A stretch of 64,000 bases of DNA from Rosa chinensis (Eukaryota > Streptophyta > Magnoliopsida > Rosales > Rosaceae), in contig NC_037091.1 in the NCBI RefSeq assembly GCF_002994745.2, positions 1,674,001 through 1,738,000 of the forward strand, read 5' to 3'. Under the pieces are notes generated by a model, which saw only the letters and a program-made list of their open reading frames with translations, did no database searches and was not told the origin of the DNA. Made by a program: the position numbers and the translations under genes. Positions 44,501 through 55,560 of the stretch are shown here, piece by piece; positions within the stretch are counted from its first letter, which is position 1, and each line of letters begins with the position of its first letter.

Positions 44501-44915
44501 CAATACCTACTATTTTGTATATGCATATGGGCATTGTCATGTTATAAGTTACAAGTGTGTGTGTGTGTGTATTAAATATGTTCAATAAAAAACAATGAGT
44601 CTTTTATTACCAATATATACCATTAAGCCATATTTTGAGAAGAAAAAAATAATGTTTTTTTTTGTTAAACAAAATAAGGCCCTTTTTTGGCCCATTTCGG
44701 CCCTATTTGACCCTATTCGAGGGCCGGCCCGACCCGGCCCTTTCGGCCCTAACGGATCGGGCTTTTCGGGCGGGTAAGGGTTAGCATATTTAAGCCCTGG
44801 CCCGACCCTACCCGGCCCTAAATTTTGTTGACTTTGACTATGCCCGGCCCGGCCCTACCCTAAGCCCTAAAATTTAGGGTAGGGCCGGCCCTAGCCCGGC
44901 CCATGATGACCCCTA
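41508..44915 (+). mobile_element. hAT element, 3.4 kb, filled with 505-bp tandem repeats
   Basis: Termini TAGGCCTCATCATATGGCCC and GGCCCATGATGACCCCTA are inverted repeats, flanked by the perfect 8-bp duplication GAATGACC (41,500-41,507 and 44,916-44,923). Subterminal regions (41,520-41,720 and 44,680-44,900) are dense in GGCCCGGCCC words. The interior has no transposase but five tandem units. Terminal sequence and layout match the hAT element at 18,084. Confidence 0.92.
42108..44530 (+). repeat. Five tandem ~505-bp units inside hAT element
   Basis: Units begin with GAGCAAAATGGGGGACGAAA near 42,109, 42,613, 43,118, 43,622 and 44,136. Units 1-4 are very similar; unit 5 is diverged and shorter. 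Units 1 and 3 hold open frames of 172 and 161 codons (42,063-42,581 and 43,106-43,591) that are broken by stops in units 2, 4 and 5. The predicted products match nothing I know, and minus-strand frames are open too, so coding is doubtful. Confidence 0.9.
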
Positions 44916-45029
44916 GAATGACCAAAGTGATATGCGATGATATAGTTCGATGACCAAAATGAAGTTTTTAAAAGTTGGATGACCAAAGTGTCGAGCGAGC
45001 CATAGTTTGATGACCAAAGTCATATTTCT

Positions 45030-46380
45030 GCCGTCTAGATAATTTATAATTTTGATAGAGATTTTATGAATATGTTAAGGAAAACATTCTAAGTTATAAC
45101 TTAATATAAAAAATAAGTTACATCAATAACTGATAATGTTTTGTGAGAACACTCATTTACAAATAAAAGATTTATGTCACTGTATAAATAGTACTCAGTT
45201 TTCTAATATAAAAATTTATAAAAAGAATAAAATAAAATTAAGTTGGCCGGTAGAATTTTAGCAGCAAGGATGAGGCTGGTTTTATCGATTGTTGATGCAA
45301 TTATTAGTTAAGACTCGTACTATTTTGCCCTACATGTCACAGTTGCAAGGTACAAATCATTACGTCACCTTTAAGATTTCTGGAAAATTTTTCTATGCAC
45401 CGGCGGTGCAAGTGAATTAGCATATCAACTCTCAGTTGTTAATATTTATGGACAATCTCTTTTTCAACAAAAAAAAGTACTTAATGTTATCTAACATTCT
45501 ATTCCTGTTGGTGCTATATGCCGATGCACTAAATACTCTCTCAAGATTTCGAGGCTCGAAGGCGAACCAAATTAACAAACCCTAGTGTACATTCACATGT
45601 CTACCCTTTTAATGGTCAAATTGAGCTTGAGAAATACTATTGAAGCCCGATGAATGAAGATTTGGTCCAATTGGTCAATAGTCTGTACGAACTGCGAGGC
45701 CCATACAACCTAACGTATTCTTGGTATGCAGCAATTTGTAGTTTCACAGCAAATATGGTTTTGTCTTGGCAATTGAAGATCTTCAGTCCAACTGTCTAAA
45801 AATTAAACTAAAGAAAAAACCTGTCTATTTACGGTGATGGTGATGGTGATGACTGATGAGTAGGTAGAGAGGAATAACACCAAGAAAACTGAGCTCTGAG
45901 CTCGTTCTCCATCAATTACATCCCTTTCGTTTCTGATCCGTTCTCAGTTGCATCGATGCATGTATAATCCCAGACGCATGCAACTTAATGCCCTTGGTTG
46001 GAGTAGTACGCGTGCTGCTTTCTTCCAAAGCTCTAAAAACGGACAAGTCCACCGACATAAACATATCACTGAACAAGAAACCTTGCTCTTAAGGAGGTTA
46101 GGTCGATCTTGAAAATGAAATGATCAGAGACAAACGTCTTGATCGAAAGTAAAGAGATGGAGGTTCAAATTTTGAAAACCTAAAATGATGAGAAGCAACG
46201 CATCCAATGTAAACATAAAGGCTATCGATCTTCAGTAAATATACATATCAAAGTACAAAGCGCTGCAATAAGCAAGCCTTTAATTTTATTTTCTTCTTTT
46301 GTAAACCATGGCTAGTCTCAACAGACTCACGCTTTGTACAGAAGAAGAAACCAACATCAATGTCTTTGCCATGGTGATAA
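45030..46380. other. Intergenic, no gene seen
   Basis: AT-rich. Includes a GATGGTGATGGTGATGATTGA-like short repeat near 45,836. No motif-bearing frame was found. Confidence 0.5.
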
Positions 46381-46389
46381 TTAATGACT

Positions 46390-46400
46390 CCCCTTTATAA
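46390..46400 (+). promoter_or_regulatory. TATA-like element of the 235-residue gene
   Basis: CCCTTTATAATC lies about 75 bases before the ATG at 46,468, a usual distance for a plant TATA box with a short leader. Confidence 0.5.
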
Positions 46401-46467
46401 TCACCACAAGCACTGCTACTACAATATCATGTATTTCCATAGCTAGTTCTCTTAAACTCTCAAAGCT

Positions 46468-47175
46468 ATGGCACCGCCGGTGAGAATCATGCACCCAGTT
46501 CTCGGCAACGACACCAACTCTTCCAATGCTATGTTGAAGATCTGCTATGAGTATAGCTTCAACCCTGACAACGGGACATTCGAAGACATCAAGGACTACA
46601 TCAGACACGCTACATATGCCAACGGCAAGCTCCGCACTGCAGCGGGAAGGCTGGATGCAGAGTACTTCACCAACACCACAGCGAGGTATTGTTCATTCCG
46701 AGCCAGGACTGCTTTCGATGTGCTGGTCGGCTACGAGCTTAGGGCTCGAACTACTTGGAGAGGCTCATTGTCATTCTGCGGTACGAAGGAGCAAAATGCA
46801 GCGTTGGGGACTGCGGCGGATGTGGCAGAAGTTGTCTGGTTTGAGGGTAACGCAAATGACGAACGCGGCGAAGTTGGAGTGGAATTTCCGGCCAGTTTTC
46901 TGATATGCTACAGGGAGGTTTACCCGACGCTCCTTGCTGTGGAGGCCTCGTACGAGCTCAGTTGTTTCAATACAGTGGATGTGGAAAATCCGGAGGAGAT
47001 GCACTTTCTTTGCAGGTATCTGAGAACATTTGACTGGCTATTTACCGTGAGAATAACAGGTGAACAAACTGCTATGGAAAGGCGTCATATAAATGACATT
47101 GCGAAGTCTGAATATGTTACTGTGGAGAATTATGATGGATCATCGGATGAATCTTCGAATGATGATGGTGACTAA
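46468..47175 (+). CDS. Uncharacterised 235-residue protein, single exon
   Basis: Complete frame with start context AAAGCTATGGCA and a TATA-like element upstream. The protein begins MAPPVRIMHPVLGNDTNSSN. It has a mixed alpha/beta-like body with no signal peptide or membrane segment visible, several Cys (for example FCG, ICY, SCF, LCRY), and an acidic Ser/Asp/Asn tail from about residue 214. I recognise no family. The frame is open across 708 bases, and codon use is far less AT-rich than its flanks, so it is probably a real gene. There is a run of 21 A residues about 500 bases after the stop, which raises the possibility of a retrocopy. No neighbour suggests a role. Confidence 0.75.
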   Translation: MAPPVRIMHPVLGNDTNSSNAMLKICYEYSFNPDNGTFEDIKDYIRHATYANGKLRTAAGRLDAEYFTNTTARYCSFRARTAFDVLVGYELRARTTWRGSLSFCGTKEQNAALGTAADVAEVVWFEGNANDERGEVGVEFPASFLICYREVYPTLLAVEASYELSCFNTVDVENPEEMHFLCRYLRTFDWLFTVRITGEQTAMERRHINDIAKSEYVTVENYDGSSDESSNDDGD

Positions 47176-47670
47176 AGGTAAACTCTTTCACTAATCGAGG
47201 TTAATTAGGTCATTAGACAATATTCTTCCATCGGACCCCAAATAATTCCTGTTTCTTTTTTGTGAAAGCTTAGGACTGCACTGCTTGCGTCCAGTGGCAT
47301 AGGGATGCACAGCCACAGACTCGGTACTATTGAAGAGGAGTGATAGCGACGAGCTGATGTTGCTTTTATGAGTTTATCTTTCTGTCTGTCTAGTTATTTA
47401 TAATTAATGTATGGGTAGTTTGTTTATGGTATCGATCTGTCTTTAGATTATCTAGCTATTATGGGATAGTTTCGTTATGGTATTTGTCTCTGGACACTTA
47501 TATTTGTTATGGGCTTGTTGATCAATGAATGCATGTACGTTATTTTGTATCATTTGTTCAGTCTATCTATTTGAAGTTTGTATTGAAGAGGAATAAGGCT
47601 CTGTTTATAAATTATATTGCTGTTACAATAATGTTATTTTGGTGATAATTTTGCCAATGATAACCCACTC

Positions 47671-47691
47671 AAAAAAAAAAAAAAAAAAAAA
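47671..47691. repeat. Poly(A) run downstream of the 235-residue gene
   Basis: 21 consecutive A residues, 495 bases after the stop codon. They could be the tail of a retroposed mRNA or chance. Confidence 0.6.
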
Positions 47692-48052
47692 CAGGAAACA
47701 AAGCACTGTTATTGGACGGTGTCCTAAGGGCAACGTTCGTTGTAGCTTAATTAGGGAAGGAGATTTGGGTGCTGATGAAGTTTAGTTACTTAACAACCAA
47801 GGTAATTACCAAGTACAGCTCCGCTCCTCGAGCTCAAGTAGTGGACATACCATTTCTCAGTTTCCTAAATAGTAACTAGTGAGCACTGTATACGTTATTA
47901 GTAATTAGTATTTGTAGGAAGAAGACTAGCTAGTAAGCATTGTAACAAATTAGTGAAATTACCAAGAGATAAATACCGGAAAAAAACCTATAACATGTAA
48001 CATACTCTTTTTTTTCACGACCTATAGCATATAACATATTCAATTACCAGTT

Positions 48053-48728
48053 GAGAAATTTTATATACACATCCCAATCTATTTAATACACACTCCTATT
48101 TATTTATTTTTATACTTTTCTCCCTAAACTTCTACTTTACGACTCTTCAATATATACAATTGTACCTCTCCATATATGTTCTTTTCTGTAACACAATAAT
48201 TTGCAGAAATCGTTGGAACAATTTTTTTTTTTCACCATTCAAAAAACCCTCATGAAGAAAATTAATTTGAGAATGGATTAATGTTTCAATACTGCTTACA
48301 TCTACAATAACAAAGCCAATAACTTTGCCATGTAATGATATTTTATTTTCCAGCGCCAATTAAAAGAATGAAATGATCTACAATCTATATATGTAGCATA
48401 GAATTTTATTAGTTTGTGTTGAAGATGCAAATAAAGTGCAATGGATTAGACAGAAGACAAAATCCTTGTGAAATTGAGTACATATTCATTACATAATAGA
48501 AGAAAAGCAAATAGACTGCAATTGTCATTGGATAGCATGGGCATATGATATTGTTTAAAAATTCTCAAATCAAGGTTTGTGCTTTTGTCATTCTTCAACT
48601 CATATCTCTCGATTTGGTTTTCTTTTTTAGTTGCTGCAAGGGTAATATAGGGATTCATTTTTTCCAAAAACAAAGATAAATATTTGGATGTGTATTAAGT
48701 AGATTGAGGTGTGTATTTAAAACTACTC
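48053..48728. mobile_element. MULE-type MITE, 0.68 kb
   Basis: Ends GAGAAATTTTATATACACAT and its approximate complement (right end reads GTGTGTATTTAAAACTACTC), flanked by TTACCAGTT (48,044-48,052) and TTACCGGTT (48,729-48,737), a 9-bp duplication with one change. Same family as the much-interrupted element at 34,217. No coding frame. Confidence 0.75.
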
Positions 48729-48737
48729 TTACCGGTT

Positions 48738-51350
48738 TTGTTCGGTGCACCCTAAAAAAGAGAAGTCTGTTTCCGGCCAGTTCGAATCTGGATCTTGAGT
48801 TGAGCCATATCTTGAGGTTCATGCTTAATTGACACGCATATATGGTGAAAGCATTCATCTTAGGAAGGTTTTGAGGTTTTGGCTTAGCTAGGTTAATCTT
48901 TTGAAGTTTGGCTGTAAGTATTAACACTTTTCAGCTATATTGCCATAATATCACTTACTAGAGCTTACCCATTTGGTGCCAAACCAATTTCGTCACTTGT
49001 CCTGAAATTTTTTTTGACTGGCTGTCCCCAAAATTTTATCACCCAAAGAGATGGGTGACAAACATCACCTATACTACATCATTGATGAAAACCCAAGTTC
49101 GTCGAACTAGATTTATCACCTCATCCCTCATCTTTAGTACGTATATATTCTGCTCCAAATTTTGACTTCATATATGGTGCCAATATATCTTTCATCCACA
49201 AAAATATCTATTCAGACCTCCCCACTAATTACAAGGACAGGAAGACCCTAGTACACATTCTAATCCTCATTGTCCTTCCCCTGCTAATTCTCATCAGTAG
49301 CATCATCTTCATCACTACTGTTGACATGTCTTTGGGCCTTGAGAGTAGAAACCAGCCTTGCAGCAACACAATGCTCAAAAAGTCAACTGGTGTTGGAGCG
49401 TAGAGGATGCAAGAAAGAGGAACAAAAGGTGTCCTTTTGAGGATCATTGCAGAATGTATAATTGCTTCTTCAACTCCTTATTCATTTTCTGCGGAGTAAG
49501 ATAACATGTTTAAAGTAAGAACATTCATACAAAGAATATTCTCCAGCATAGCAAGATACCACTCAATACAAGCCTGTTTGAGTTGCCTCATCAATTCAGA
49601 TACCATATGCATAAATTTCACCAAGACAATACAATGAATCATCACAAGAGACAGACATGTCCATCTATATGCAAGAGACTCTGTCTCGATTGACCTAATA
49701 TTGATTTCTCCCACATCTCTGCTTCCAGCATTTCACAAAAGAATACACGGGCATCAAGTGATAGAAACCGCATTTCTTGTCTATTTAAAAGATGCGTAAC
49801 ACAGGTAGAGACCAAGAAAGAGGCACAAAATATTGTTCTGCAATTGTATCATTTGCCAAATAGTGAACCAACACACGCATACGCCAGTCACCTCACCAAT
49901 TGAGATACCACATGCAGTGTATTACTAAGACAAAACAAAATAAATGATGTAGCCAAGAACCAAAGTGGAAACATAATAAACATACAAGAGTTGCAAATTC
50001 TCAGCAAAACTACTCATATTTTCATCTTAAAGCTAAAGTATCAACTGGTCTCAGACCGACAACAACTTGCTGCATAAATTTACTGTCAACAAATAAAGTA
50101 GCGCCTATATCTACTACACTCTGGCAATTGTGAACCGATTCCTTTGAGACAATTCCACAGTTACGTTTATGAACCAAACTAATTAGATGTGGGTTAGAGC
50201 AAGTGGTATCAAGGATGAGTATAGAACTATAGATATATAGAAAATGCTTGCATAAACAGGCAAGCTTGCTGTATCCTCACTAAAGCAAAAGTCCCCTGTA
50301 TGTAGAACAGCCCATATAACAAAGAAATGGGGATCATTATCCAAAGAAAAAAAGATAGGGAAAGGAACACTAGACTGTTCTTTTCTTTCTTTTAAGGAAA
50401 GAAAACATGAGTATCATGGAGCAGCTTATTAGGAAGATTTTGAACCACACCTTACTGTTGAGCGGTTCAAAAGCATAATTAGCGAACCAGGACAATGGTT
50501 TTCATCTAAGCAGTCACATCAATATGAAAGGCCAGCTTCGTGTTTACAAGCTTAGCTGTAATGAAGGAGCAATAAATTTTACGATGATCAGAAGGACTTC
50601 ATTAGACCTCTTTAATTTGCAGCAAAAAGCACTGACATCAAGAAGCAACCAATTGCCATCACAAGGACAAAAGGGTAGTCTGTTGCAGTCTTCAGGTTCC
50701 ATGACGGATCTCTTCAAAATTATGAAAAATTATAACTAAAAGGTATCCCGGCCAGCTATGAAGTTAATGAAAATTTATAAGCATTCACCTATTTACCTTA
50801 GCATTGCAGAAATTGAAACAGCATAACAGATTCCCTTCGTTTTTACTACATGGTTATCCCTATCTTTCTTGCTTTTTCTCAATAACCAAAAGGCAATTAA
50901 CAATGGTCCTAGGACTAGGAGATACCTATCACCATACATGGGAGGTACACAATTTTCATATTAAATGGTTTTTTATTTTTATTTTTATCAATCTAGAATC
51001 TTGAATAGCTAGGGATAGCATTAAAAACATTTTATTTTCATAGAAAGAATGGAGTAACGAGCATATGAACAACCCACAGAAACTCAACCGTTCTACCTAA
51101 AGCTAGCTGCTCCACAGGCACCTCTGTGCTTAACTAAGACGCTTGAGGGGTGATGGGCATCAGGGCTTAGAAGTTTAGAGCATAAATTAATGCGTTTAAT
51201 CATCCTATAGAGTTGTTCAACCAGAAATTGAAAACCCAACAAAAACCCATAATGCTATGAACTTAGAACTTACATTGAAAAACTAGAGCGAGGTCCCAAT
51301 GACACCAAATCTGAGTCATCGTCACAAAGAAGCTGATCGAACACCGTTCC
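48738..51350. other. Long intergenic stretch, no supported gene
   Basis: AT-rich throughout. Open frames below 80 codons on both strands have no motifs. Confidence 0.5.
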
Positions 51351-51354
51351 CGAC

Positions 51355-51525
51355 GAAATCGAAATAGTATATGGAATGGCGGCGGCGCGTGGAGAAAACT
51401 CCTGCGACGGCAACACTATGAATTTGAGGGCTTCTGTAGATCGGAGCCTACCGGGGTTCCTTTGGAGCTCTAGAAAAAGCTCCGATCATTCTCAACCCGC
51501 CTTTCATCGACCCAAAAAAAAAAAA
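51355..51525. other. GC-richer, leader-like segment
   Basis: More balanced base composition than its flanks; ends at a poly(A)/(AAT)n run (51,513-51,543). On the minus strand a frame of about 70 codons without ATG reads ISSGTVFDQLLCDDDSDLVS and runs into a GTAAGT donor near 51,273. It may be the first exon or leader of a decayed gene, or a retrotransposon fragment. Confidence 0.3.
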
Positions 51526-51896
51526 AAAATAATAATAATAATAACTGCAGCAATATATTATATACTTTTGGGTCAGACTGGGCCTCATAAACTCACTGAT
51601 CAAGTACAACAGTGACGATCTGTGGCCCAAAACGGTGAGTATAACCAGTAATCTTTCTCAACAAGGATAATCAAGTAGTTCACCGCTACTCTGTATTGCA
51701 TAGAAATAAGCTATATTTTCTGTATTGCAATTCCTGTTCTTTAGTGGAGGTTCATGCTGTTTACAACGAGAAATATAAAGAGTAACAAACACAACAAAGC
51801 ATATAGAGCGAGCCAGCTTGATCAAATGTCTAACTAATCGTATCACAAATTCACAATGTTAAACACCCGAAAGAAGGATTGTGAGTATGGTGTTAG

Positions 51897-52295
51897 CTAA
51901 TTTGGTGGATCGAGAGAGATGTCGAGGCCGAACTCCACTTTTGCAGTATGGTGAATCTCAGCCTTCTGATAACGTCGGTTGTTATCGATGTAGACTCGGA
52001 AGGTTTTGCCCCTCTTGGCGAATTCTGCTCGTAACTCCTCATCGCTACTCACACTCACAATCGGAAGAGGCTTGTTCATGATGTAATCCTCTCTGCCAGC
52101 TCTGATATTCATCAGCATCAGCTCGTTCCTGACGGATGCGTACTCCTCATCGGTGAATGCCTGGCTCACTTTGTAAACGTGCTGCTCGGAGGGATCATTC
52201 TCCGCCGCAACTCTGTCCACCCACGATTTCATCACTTCTGGAGTGTCTACGTTGTGCTGCACCACCTGACGCCGATTGCGATTGTTGTCCGCCAT
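51897..52295 (-). CDS. Uncharacterised 132-residue protein
   Basis: Complete minus-strand frame, start context AGACATGGCG, beginning MADNNRNRRQVVQHNVDTPE. It is a hydrophilic, charged, soluble-looking protein with a helical middle (FTDEEYASVRNELMLMNIRA) and a beta-rich basic end (KTFRVYIDNNRRYQKAEIHH). No signal peptide, membrane span or known motif. Composition and absence of stops support a real gene, but I do not recognise the family. A (TAATTGGATAAGGCTT)n array lies 40-210 bases upstream of the start. Confidence 0.65.
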   Translation of the reverse strand: MADNNRNRRQVVQHNVDTPEVMKSWVDRVAAENDPSEQHVYKVSQAFTDEEYASVRNELMLMNIRAGREDYIMNKPLPIVSVSSDEELRAEFAKRGKTFRVYIDNNRRYQKAEIHHTAKVEFGLDISLDPPN

Positions 52296-52336
52296 GTCTA
52301 GAGAATCGAGCTGCTTGGGAAACGAGGAGGGTGTTG

Positions 52337-52512
52337 TAATTGGATAAGGCTTCTTCTTGATTTATCGCCAAGATTTCAACTTGAATTCCACGTAATTGGA
52401 TAAGGCTTTTCGGAGTAATCGGATAAGGCTTTTCGGAGTAATCGGATAAGGCTTCTTGCTAGCTTCATCGGCAAGATTTCAAACTTGTATTTCAAGTAAT
52501 TGGATTAGGCTT
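52337..52512 (-). repeat. Five repeats of GTAATTGGATAAGGCTT upstream of 132-residue gene
   Basis: Copies at about 52,337, 52,391, 52,414, 52,437 and 52,496; the central ones are spaced 23 bases apart. A longer CGGCAAGATTTCAAACTTG-like unit is also duplicated around them (52,362 and 52,470). Located in the promoter or leader of the minus-strand gene. Confidence 0.8.
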
Positions 52513-53334
52513 CTAGAATCACCGGGTTCGTTATTGAAATATCCATACAAGCAGAGGCAAAATTGTCAATTAACAATCTTGGAAAATTTTGTGACCTCTT
52601 TGGATCAATTTCCAACCTTAATGGTAATAACTAAATATTATGAAACTCAATTCTAATTAGTATTATTTATTGAATAAACTTTTGTAACTTCTCTGGTTAA
52701 GTACCCATTTTTTCGGTAAATATTAGGAAACACAATTCTAATCAACTATGCTCACTGTTACGAATCAGGATAATGCCCTGCCAATTGGTCGTTTATCATT
52801 ACTGCTCATAACAAATTGTTTTTTTCCCATCTAGAATGCTCAGCAAGAAGATTGAAAATCTACATTGCTTCAACGCTTTAATTATAATTGCTCTTCAGAT
52901 ATAGTAGCACATATAGATTTTTTTTTTTTTTTTTTTTTTTAGCATATATATAGGCTAGCTACTTCATTCTAGAGGTGTCATTATTATTATTATTTTTTTC
53001 TTTAGCTGTAAAACAAAACATGTGAATCAGATACAAATAATTACGCAAGATAAAGGTCCGAATTTCCTATTTCGTTGTTTAGATTTCAAAATAAACAATT
53101 AAAAATCAAACACAATTGCAAACATGATAAAATCGAATTCTTTAAATCTAGTACTTGCCTTCCACGCCAAGATTTCCTTTATATCTTAGATCTGTGAAAT
53201 TGAAAGCCTAGTCACTGATTTGGTAGGTTTTAAAGTGCTCAGACAATAAGGAATAGGAAGATTGCAAGATTTTATTAGAGTCTGATTTGGAAGGTTTCCT
53301 CAGACAATAAGGAAGGTCTAATCTTCATATAGCC

Positions 53335-53344
53335 TATATAAAAG
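53335..53344 (+). promoter_or_regulatory. TATA box of eIF4A-III gene
   Basis: TATATAAAAG, 64 bases before the ATG. A direct repeat of CTCAGACAATAAGGAA lies 30 and 100 bases further upstream. Confidence 0.7.
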
Positions 53345-53407
53345 AGGGACTCCCTACTCTTTTGACATAATATACCCACAGAAGTCGAACTAAGTTTTTG
53401 TTTAAGC

Positions 53408-54971
53408 ATGGCAGCAACCGCAACCTCCGGGGCAAGCCAAACGATACGGGGTGTCAAAAATACCGTAGAGGAAAAGCTCAAGTTTGTGACCTCGGAATCT
53501 GAAGGTATAGAGCCGATAATGAGCTTCGACGATATGTGCCTTAAAGAAGAGCTCCTCCGAGGCATCTACAACCATGGCTTTGAGAAGCCCTCAGCTATCC
53601 AGCAACGGGCCATCAGACCCATTATTGAGCGCAGGGATGTTATCGCCCAGGCGCAGTCCGGTACCGGAAAGACATCAATGATTGCACTCGCCGCTTGCCA
53701 AATGGTTGACACCGCCTCCAGAGAGTATGATATCCTTTTCTACCTAAAGTTTTTTGTTTTAGTTTTATTGGAGTGGTTTACTCTTTTATTTACTTTACTA
53801 CCTAGGGTTAGGGTTACCGCTAGGGTCTGTTTCTTTGCATGATGATTTGTCGTTTGATCCAATTTTACTTAATTTGATATCTAGGTTTAGGGTTATCGCT
53901 AATTACGGCTTATTTGTCAAGTACGTGCCTAACTATTTACGTTGTATTCTAGGGTTCAGGCATTGATACTTTCTCCAACGAGGGAATTGGCGGCCCAGAC
54001 AGAGAAAGTGATATTGGCAATTGGAAATTACCTAAATATTCAAGTACATTCATGCATAGGAGGCAAAAGCTTGGGTGAAGATATTAGAAGGCTAGAGAAC
54101 GGAGTTCATGTGGTGTCTGGAACTCCCGGTAGAGTCTGTGACATGCTCGACAGGAAAACTCTACGTCCTCGACAAATTAAATTATTAATTCTCGATGAAT
54201 CTGATGAAATGTTGAGCAGAGGCTTCAAGGATCAGATTTACAACGTCTACCGCTATCTTTCGCATGAAGTCCAAGTATGCTTGATTTCTGCCACACTTCC
54301 AAATGAAATTCTCGAGATGACTAAACTATTCATGACTGATCCCGTAAGGATCTTGGTCAAGCGTGATGAGCTGACTTTACAGGTACGTATATATAATTTT
54401 ATAATTATGTTGCTTGATATATATGATGCTGCCTTCAAGTTTCAAATATATGTGAATATTAATTGTGTATTTCTAACTGCAGGGAATCAAGCAATTTTTT
54501 GTTTCAGTTGAAAGAGAAGATTGGAAGTTTGATACTCTCTGTGATCTCTATGATACCCTTACGATTACACAAGCTGTTGTTTTCTGCAACACAAAGCGAA
54601 AGGTCGATTGGCTCAGCGAAAAGTTGCGGAGCAATAACTTCACTGTGTCTTCAATGCATGGAGACATGCCTCAGAAAGAGAGAGATGCTATAATGAAAGA
54701 CTTTAAGAACAGTGAATCACGAATCCTCATCACAACAGATGTTTGGGCTCGAGGCATCGATGATCAACACGTTTCGTTGGTTATCAACTATGATCTTCCA
54801 AACAATCGAGAGCTGTACATTCATAGAATTGGTCGTTCGGGTCGTTTTGGACGCAAAGGTGTGGCAATCAACTTTGTCAAGAACGATGATATCAGGATTT
54901 TAAGAGACATTGAACAGTACTACAGTACCCAGATTGATGAGATGCCCATGAATGTGGCTGATTTAATATGA
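53408..54971 (+). CDS. EIF4A3: eIF4A-III-type DEAD-box RNA helicase, three exons
   Basis: ATP-dependent RNA clamp at the core of the nuclear exon junction complex. Exons 53,408-53,724, 53,953-54,382 and 54,483-54,971 join in phase (the first boundary splits a Glu codon) to give 411 residues, the usual length. The divergent N-terminus is followed by the Q motif ([10 protein letters not shown], residues 58-67), Walker A AQSGTGKT (82-89), PTREL, TPGR, DESD, SAT, then the second RecA domain with RGID and [13 protein letters not shown], ending MPMNVADLI. The [11 protein letters not shown] and [16 protein letters not shown] blocks distinguish eIF4A-III from eIF4A-1. One oddity: RGIDDQ, where the family and the truncated copy have RGIDVQ. 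The start ATG is the first after the TATA box. Confidence 0.93.
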
Positions 54972-55253
54972 GGTAGAGGTTGCAATCAGTACATTAAAGT
55001 CTGTTTATTTTGACTGATATCTTGACGACGTCCTTATTGTGTGCAACTCTTTTTTTCTTTTCTTTTTTTGAGTAAAACTATTTAGGAATTTTCATTGATA
55101 TAAAAAAGAGGTCAGAATGACCATCACATATTCTTCCGCTACCATCTACACAACTTCTTGTCTATGTGGTGAAACACCACGGTAATACATAGGACGTGTC
55201 TTGCTCACTTATTTAAAGTAAGCTTATTCAACTATGAACCAATGCTACATAAT
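53870..55253 (+). repeat. Segmental duplication, copy 2 (partner 7,424-8,823)
   Basis: The duplicated block starts inside intron 1 and ends 280 bases after the stop; exon 1 and the promoter exist only here. This copy is therefore the likely source. Confidence 0.93.
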
Positions 55254-55421
55254 TCGGTTCGGGGGCGAATCTGTAGTTCTGTTGAAATCGCAGGGGAATC
55301 TTGTTAACCAATACGCAATTTACAAAAGCAAACAAAAACTAAAATTTCAAGCAAAATAGATAACAGAAGATTCGAGGAGGCACCACACAAGAGGCCACAA
55401 GTCTCTCGTGGTTGTTCCATG

Positions 55422-55560
55422 GCGGCCGCAGCTCGGGCTTTCACTCTCTCTCGCCTCACCGACCTGTCATTCAAGCCCCGCCTCCGCCTCCCGTTTCCCG
55501 CCACCACCTCCTCGCCCGCCCATTACTCCCCTCATTCCGCGCCCAACGGCGTCGTTTGGC
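55422..55560 (+). other. Transit-peptide-like frame ahead of DUF760 frame
   Basis: From ATG 55,419 the translation is rich in Ala, Ser, Arg, Pro and Leu with no acidic residues for 45 positions, as in chloroplast transit peptides, but the frame runs out at 55,688 without reaching the DUF760 domain. Confidence 0.5.

Larger units (their letters stand above)
41001..45029. mobile_element. Long-TIR foldback MITE, split by a hAT element
   Basis: The left arm (about 41,001-41,250, CATTTTGGTCATCGAAC repeats, then GGTATTTTGGAGATGAAATG and TTTTATAACTTAATCC) is the reverse complement of 41,360-41,507 continued at 44,924-45,029. Without the 3.4-kb insert it is a foldback element of about 0.6 kb with TTTGGTCATC/GATGACCAAA direct subrepeats inside each arm. 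Target duplication not found. Confidence 0.8.

Noticed and set aside
42227..44526. Repeated minus-strand frames (MNKAPNGAVNALHKQTSLRG)
   Set aside because: Opposite strand of the 505-bp tandem units, recurring only because the unit is repeated; unlikely to be a conserved gene family.
46381..47004. Minus-strand frames opposite the 235-residue gene
   Set aside because: Shadow frames of the plus-strand coding sequence without their own start context.
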